Program-made: the position numbers and the translations under genes | The notes under the pieces: generated by a model | Database searches by the model: none | What the model saw: only the letters and a program-made list of their open reading frames with translations | Told to the model about the DNA's origin: nothing | NCBI GenBank assembly: GCA_902772625.1 | Contig: CACYBP010000165.1 | Location: 1-9,157 of the forward strand | Direction: 5' to 3' | DNA: 9,157 bases | Source: Oscillospiraceae bacterium | GTDB taxonomy: Bacteria; Bacillota; Clostridia; Oscillospirales; QAMX01 | In this document: positions 6,281 through 9,157 of the stretch, piece after piece | Position numbering within the stretch: the first letter of the stretch is position 1 | Layout of the letters: each line of letters opens with the position of its first letter

Positions 6281-8138
6281 GGTTTTCCGCAAGCTTTTCC
6301 TTGATCCCGGAAACGATGGTCCCGTCGTCGAAGCCCACGAGCTTCTCAAGAGAGGCTCTGTCGCCGTGGGGGACGATTTCGGGAAGTGCGAAGCACAGGA
6401 AACCGGCGCGAATCCCTCTTTCAGCCATCATGGAGGCGAGCTTTTCTCCGGCGCCTCCCGCATAAACCACCTCTTCGATTACGACGAGAAGACCGGTGCG
6501 TTCGCTTGACGCAAGTATCTCTTCCCCGTCCAGGGGGATAACGCGATTCAGCTTATAGAGATCGGCGTCGAGGCCGCTCTTTCGAAGCGTTTCGGCGATT
6601 CTGACCGCCTTGTTGATCGCCATACCGTAGGAAACGAGAGTAAGCCGCGTGCCTTCTTCGAGACGGACCGAGGCGGCGCCGTCTGTAAAGGTATCCGCCT
6701 TGAAGATTCCTTCGGAGCCTTTGGCGTAGCGGATGGCCGTCAAGCCTTTTTCCTTTACAACATAAGCAAGCATGGAACGGAGCTCCGCGTAATCGGCGGG
6801 TGCGTAAAGCGAGAGTCCCGGGATCAGCGAGAGATATCCCACGTCGTAAATACCGTTGTGGGTCATGCCGTCGTCCAGAGCGAGACCGGACCGGTCGATG
6901 GCGATGGTCATGGAAGCCCTTTGCAGGGCCGCGTCGTTCAAAAGCTGGTCGAAGGCCCGCTGGAGGAAGGTGGAATAGATGGCGACCACCGGCTTCATTC
7001 CCCCCAGGGCGAGGGCGGAAGACATGGTCATGGCGTGTTCTTCGGCAATGCCCACGTCGAAAAAGCGGTCGGGATGTGCATCCCGGAAGGGGATCAGGCC
7101 GGTCCCCGAGGGCATGGCCGCCGTTACGGCGCAGAGCGATCGATCTTCGGAAGCCAGCTCGGCGAGCTTTTTCCCGAATTCGCGGGAGAAAGAGGATTCG
7201 GGCTTTTCCTCCCCTTCGGCAAGCTCCCGGGGAACGCTGTGGTATTTTTCCGGATCGCTGCAGGAGGCGGGATCGCCCTTGCCCTTCTGGGTGCGCGCGT
7301 GGATCAGGACGGGATGCTTTTGGGTTTTCGCATAATTGACCGCGTGGATCAGAGCGTTGAGATCATTCCCGTCCACGGTGCCGAGAAATTCAAATCCGAA
7401 ATGATCCAGAATGGTTTCGGGGATCAGGACGCGCTTCAGCCTGTCGCGGATGCGGGACAGAAACGTATTCAGCCCGTTGGCGAAGGGAAGATGCGAGATC
7501 AGGCGGTGATAGGCGCCCTTGGCCTTGATGTACCCCTTTTTCAGGCGCAGATTGGAAAGACTTTGGGGGATCACGCCGACGTTTTTGCCGATGGACATTT
7601 CGTTGTCGTTGATGATCACCAGAAGGGGAAGCTCGGTGGTGCCGCCGTCGTTGAGAGCTTCGTAGATCATGCCGCCGGTCAGGGCGCCGTCGCCGGTCAC
7701 CGCCACGAAACAGCCCTCTTCCCCCCGAAGCTTCGCCGCGCGGGCAAAGCCTATGGCCGCCGACACCGAAGTGGAAGCGTGTCCGGTCTGGAAGAAATCG
7801 TAGGGGCTTTCGTCCCGATTCTGAAAACCGGAAAGCCCGCCGAAGGAACGCAGGGTGTCAAATCTTTCAAAACGTCCCGTCAGAAGCTTATGCGCATAAC
7901 TCTGATGCCCGACGTCATAAATCAGCTTGTCCCGGGAGAGATCAAGGGTATAAAGCAATGCCGTGGAAAGCTCGACGATGCCGAGATTCGAAGCCAGATG
8001 CCCGCCGGTGCGCGGGACGCTTTCGATCAGGACGCTGCGGATCTCCTTACAGAGAGCGCCGAGCTGATCCAGAGACATCGCCCGGAGATCCTCGGGATTT
8101 CGAATTCCGGAGAGAAGCGGATACGGTTTATTATTCAT
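6270..8138 (-). CDS. dxs: 1-deoxy-D-xylulose-5-phosphate synthase
   Basis: DXS condenses pyruvate and glyceraldehyde 3-phosphate, with thiamine diphosphate and Mg2+, in the first step of the MEP isoprenoid pathway; it also feeds thiamine and pyridoxal synthesis in many bacteria. The 622 residues match the family. Catalytic histidines are His47 (GGHLASNLG) and His78 (DVGHQSYAHKLLTGR). The TGHASTS block is near 118-124. The ThDP/Mg motif GDGALTGGM (149-157) runs on to Asn177/Asn179. The transketolase-like pyrimidine domain has Glu366 in IAEEHAM, and DRSG...DDGMTHNG carries His427. The C-terminal domain is complete. Start: ATG 8136-8138. A longer TTG start (8148-8150) would directly abut the ribosome binding site at 8151-8157 and is unlikely. 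A promoter and leader precede it. The usual upstream neighbour ispA is absent. Confidence 0.97.
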   Translation of the reverse strand: MNNKPYPLLSGIRNPEDLRAMSLDQLGALCKEIRSVLIESVPRTGGHLASNLGIVELSTALLYTLDLSRDKLIYDVGHQSYAHKLLTGRFERFDTLRSFGGLSGFQNRDESPYDFFQTGHASTSVSAAIGFARAAKLRGEEGCFVAVTGDGALTGGMIYEALNDGGTTELPLLVIINDNEMSIGKNVGVIPQSLSNLRLKKGYIKAKGAYHRLISHLPFANGLNTFLSRIRDRLKRVLIPETILDHFGFEFLGTVDGNDLNALIHAVNYAKTQKHPVLIHARTQKGKGDPASCSDPEKYHSVPRELAEGEEKPESSFSREFGKKLAELASEDRSLCAVTAAMPSGTGLIPFRDAHPDRFFDVGIAEEHAMTMSSALALGGMKPVVAIYSTFLQRAFDQLLNDAALQRASMTIAIDRSGLALDDGMTHNGIYDVGYLSLIPGLSLYAPADYAELRSMLAYVVKEKGLTAIRYAKGSEGIFKADTFTDGAASVRLEEGTRLTLVSYGMAINKAVRIAETLRKSGLDADLYKLNRVIPLDGEEILASSERTGLLVVIEEVVYAGGAGEKLASMMAERGIRAGFLCFALPEIVPHGDRASLEKLVGFDDGTIVSGIKEKLAENHGE

Positions 8139-8150
8139 GCTTGAAAGCAA

Positions 8151-8157
8151 TCCTTCT
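8151..8157 (-). promoter_or_regulatory. Ribosome binding site deciding the dxs start
   Basis: AGAAGGA on the - strand ends 12 bases before the ATG at 8138 and immediately beside the in-frame TTG at 8150. A zero spacing cannot support initiation, so the ATG is preferred even though its spacing is a little long. Confidence 0.7.
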
Positions 8158-8162
8158 TTTTC

Positions 8163-8218
8163 CCGGCGAAGAGCCTTTTGCCGGTTGATTAACCGGCCTC
8201 TTTATCCCCGGACCGGTT
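8163..8218 (-). repeat. Inverted repeats forming alternative hairpins in the dxs leader
   Basis: This part of the dxs leader contains four related CCGG-centred arms. Two of them form a perfect 7-bp stem with a 4-base loop (8180-8186 with 8191-8197, GCCGGTT and AACCGGC). The arm at 8191-8196 recurs as a complementary copy at 8213-8218, with CCGGTTGA repeated directly at 8181-8188 and 8213-8220. The arm at 8180-8184 can instead pair with CCGGC at 8163-8167, just before the ribosome binding site. The pairings exclude one another. None is followed by a U tract, so no intrinsic terminator is present. A regulatory role is possible but unproven. Confidence 0.55.
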
Positions 8219-8231
8219 GAAAATAAGATCG

Positions 8232-8256
8232 ATATTCACAGTATACCATAGAATAT
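8232..8256. promoter_or_regulatory. Operator-like dyad over the dxs -10 region
   Basis: Perfect 6-base arms ATATTC (8232-8237) and GAATAT (8251-8256) flank 13 bases whose centre holds the palindrome GTATAC (8241-8246). The centre of the arms (8244) nearly coincides with the centre of the palindrome. The dyad covers the -10 box and the probable start site, where a repressor would act. No known operator is recognised, and AT-rich promoter DNA can produce such symmetry by chance. Confidence 0.35.
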
Positions 8257-8268
8257 GCAGTTTTGCAA
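8233..8268 (-). promoter_or_regulatory. SigmaA-type promoter of dxs with extended -10
   Basis: On the - strand, a -35 box TTGCAA (8263-8268, 4 of 6 consensus bases) and a -10 box TATACT (8240-8245, 5 of 6) are separated by exactly 17 bases. A TGG precedes the -10, giving an extended -10 element. Transcription would start near 8233, leaving a leader of about 95 bases before the dxs ATG. The surrounding bases are markedly AT-richer than the genes. This promoter would drive dxs and the genes after it independently of xseAB. Confidence 0.8.
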
Positions 8269-8285
8269 CCGCCGTTTTCTCGGGA

Positions 8286-8507
8286 TCATTCCTCGTCCTT
8301 CGCCGTGAAGGGTTCCACGGTGAGGCCGTGCTCTCCCCGGGTCAGAAGCATGACCTTCTGCTCGGCTTCGTCCAGCTTCTTGGACGCTCCGGCGATCAGC
8401 CCGACGGCCTCCTCGTAAAGCTTGAGCGAATCCTCCAAGGAGATCTCCCCTTTTTCCAGGAGTCCGGCGATCTCCTCAATGCGATCCATCATCTGTTCCA
8501 GCGTCAC
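8286..8507 (-). CDS. xseB: Exodeoxyribonuclease VII small subunit
   Basis: XseB binds the large subunit XseA in several copies to form exonuclease VII, a cytoplasmic, metal-independent single-strand DNA exonuclease that degrades from both ends. The 73-residue product is a typical XseB: a short two-helix protein with [30 protein letters not shown], matching the family's conserved LE.GE..LE.S...YE.G pattern, and an acidic tail ending in DEE. The start chosen is GTG 8505-8507, because AAGGAGG (8515-8521) lies 7 bases upstream and the xseA stop overlaps it as GTGA. A longer in-frame start at 8558 lies inside xseA and adds a basic, non-conserved stretch. No terminator follows, so transcription may run on into dxs. 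Confidence 0.94.
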   Translation of the reverse strand: MTLEQMMDRIEEIAGLLEKGEISLEDSLKLYEEAVGLIAGASKKLDEAEQKVMLLTRGEHGLTVEPFTAKDEE

Positions 8508-9157
8508 GGTCTTTCCTCCTTTTCGGCATCCGGAAGCGAAATTCCTTCGACCCGGCAATCAAGACTTCCCTCGGAAAGGCGGACGCGAAGAAGGTCTCCC
8601 TTTTCGGCGTCGGCCGCCCGGTAAAGCGGTCTGCCGTCCCGGGTCACGATGCCGTATCCCCGTTTCAGAACGCCAAGCGGGCTGTAAGCCTCCAGAGTGG
8701 CCGCCAGACGCCCGAAGCGGAAGCGGCGATCCCGGAGGATCCTTTCAAAGGCGGCGTTCACGTCCTTTGAAAGGTGGTCAAGGGTCATACGAGTTTCGTT
8801 GACCCGGTAAAGCGGCGTGGAAAGCGACCGGCGGGCCGCCAGCGCGGAAAGCTGGTTTTTCCGGGATGCGATCCGGCCGTTCAGAGAAGCCGTCAGAGCG
8901 AAATCGAGCTTTTTGAGTTCGGCGCGCACCTCGTTCTGATCGGGAGAAGCGAGCTCGGCCCCGTTGGAAGGAGTCGCGGCGCGCAGATCGGATACGAAAT
9001 CCACGATGGTGACGTCGGGCTCGTGCCCCACGGCCGAAATCACCGGGACGGTGCAGGCGTAAACGGCGCGGGCCAGGACCTCCTCGTTGAAGGCCCAGAG
9101 GTCCTCAATGGAACCGCCGCCGCGTCCGAGAATGATCAGCTCCACGGGCTTTTTTTC
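8504..9157 (-). CDS. xseA: Exodeoxyribonuclease VII large subunit, N-terminus cut by window edge
   Basis: This is the catalytic subunit of exonuclease VII. The 217 visible residues are roughly the C-terminal half; the N-terminal OB-fold and the start lie beyond the right edge, since the frame is open to base 9157. The conserved catalytic-domain block is present: [16 protein letters not shown] (11-26 of the visible part), then [11 protein letters not shown] (38-48) and [20 protein letters not shown]. After it comes the long helical, Arg-rich region typical of the XseA C-terminus. Conserved [13 protein letters not shown] sits near the end. The family usually has GHETD; here Pro replaces Thr, a mild change. 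Its TGA stop overlaps the xseB GTG start by 4 bases, so the two subunits are translationally coupled. The GTG at 9145 is internal and not the real start. Confidence 0.96.
   Translation of the reverse strand, partial: EKKPVELIILGRGGGSIEDLWAFNEEVLARAVYACTVPVISAVGHEPDVTIVDFVSDLRAATPSNGAELASPDQNEVRAELKKLDFALTASLNGRIASRKNQLSALAARRSLSTPLYRVNETRMTLDHLSKDVNAAFERILRDRRFRFGRLAATLEAYSPLGVLKRGYGIVTRDGRPLYRAADAEKGDLLRVRLSEGSLDCRVEGISLPDAEKEERP
8515..8521 (-). promoter_or_regulatory. Strong ribosome binding site deciding the xseB start
   Basis: AAGGAGG, a near-perfect anti-16S match, lies inside the end of xseA and 7 bases before the GTG at 8507. It fixes that GTG as the xseB start, in preference to the longer reading frame from 8558. 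Confidence 0.85.

Noticed and set aside
6281..6349. Longer tlyA with 23 extra N-terminal residues
   Set aside because: The extension lies wholly within dxs coding sequence and is unlike TlyA N-termini, which begin near the MENKLRLDAAL segment.
6858..8144. 428-codon open frame on the + strand opposite dxs
   Set aside because: It is a shadow of dxs, with no motif and no supporting promoter or ribosome binding site.
8180..8197. Intrinsic terminator of xseAB from the perfect 7-bp hairpin
   Set aside because: On the - strand the stem is followed by AAAAGG, not a T tract; it also lies downstream of the dxs promoter start site.
8139..8233. TPP riboswitch before the thiamine-dependent enzyme DXS
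   Set aside because: The conserved CUGAGA and ACCUGA cores are absent; the leader shows only CCGG-centred stems.
8216..8237. ARG box for ArgR in the dxs leader (TGAAT ... TTCA)
   Set aside because: The half sites are 13 bases apart, not the roughly 6 bases expected, and one arm is imperfect.

Overview
The window is an ordinary stretch of chromosomal housekeeping genes from a GC-rich member of the Bacillota, most likely class Clostridia. The evidence is the gene content (TmcAL, ArgR/AhrC-type arginine repressor, TlyA-type methyltransferase, RecN), the strong AAGGAGG-type ribosome binding sites, and the gene order xseA-xseB-dxs-tlyA-nadK-argR-recN, a known arrangement in Firmicutes and especially Clostridia. 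I could not run a search, so the taxonomy is inference. No mobile element, phage gene, CRISPR array, tRNA or rRNA was seen.

Layout. The left end (1-1122, + strand) holds tmcAL, missing its N-terminus at the window edge and ending at a strong intrinsic terminator (1142-1175). Everything to the right is on the - strand and reads right to left: xseA (cut by the right edge), xseB, a 147-base non-coding leader with a promoter, dxs, tlyA, nadK, argR, recN, tyrS. tyrS and tmcAL converge on the terminator. Spacing is tight: xseA/xseB overlap by 4 bases, dxs/tlyA by 11, tlyA/nadK by 4, and the remaining gaps are 15 to 42 bases. This suggests one long transcript, with an internal promoter before dxs.

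Functions. xseA and xseB encode exonuclease VII. dxs encodes the first enzyme of the MEP isoprenoid pathway. tlyA is an rRNA 2'-O-methyltransferase. nadK makes NADP. argR senses arginine. recN is an SMC-like double-strand-break repair protein. tyrS charges tRNA-Tyr. tmcAL makes N4-acetylcytidine in elongator tRNA-Met. The cluster is linked by conserved order rather than by one pathway.

I found no undescribed system. The points worth a second look are these: ispA, usually between xseB and dxs, is absent, and a promoter with an operator-like dyad and a leader of competing hairpins stands in its place; tyrS follows recN where spore formers usually have spoIVB-spo0A; and TyrS has Thr at the first position of the HIGH motif. 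Three start codons (dxs, tlyA, xseB) lie downstream of the longest possible ORF starts.
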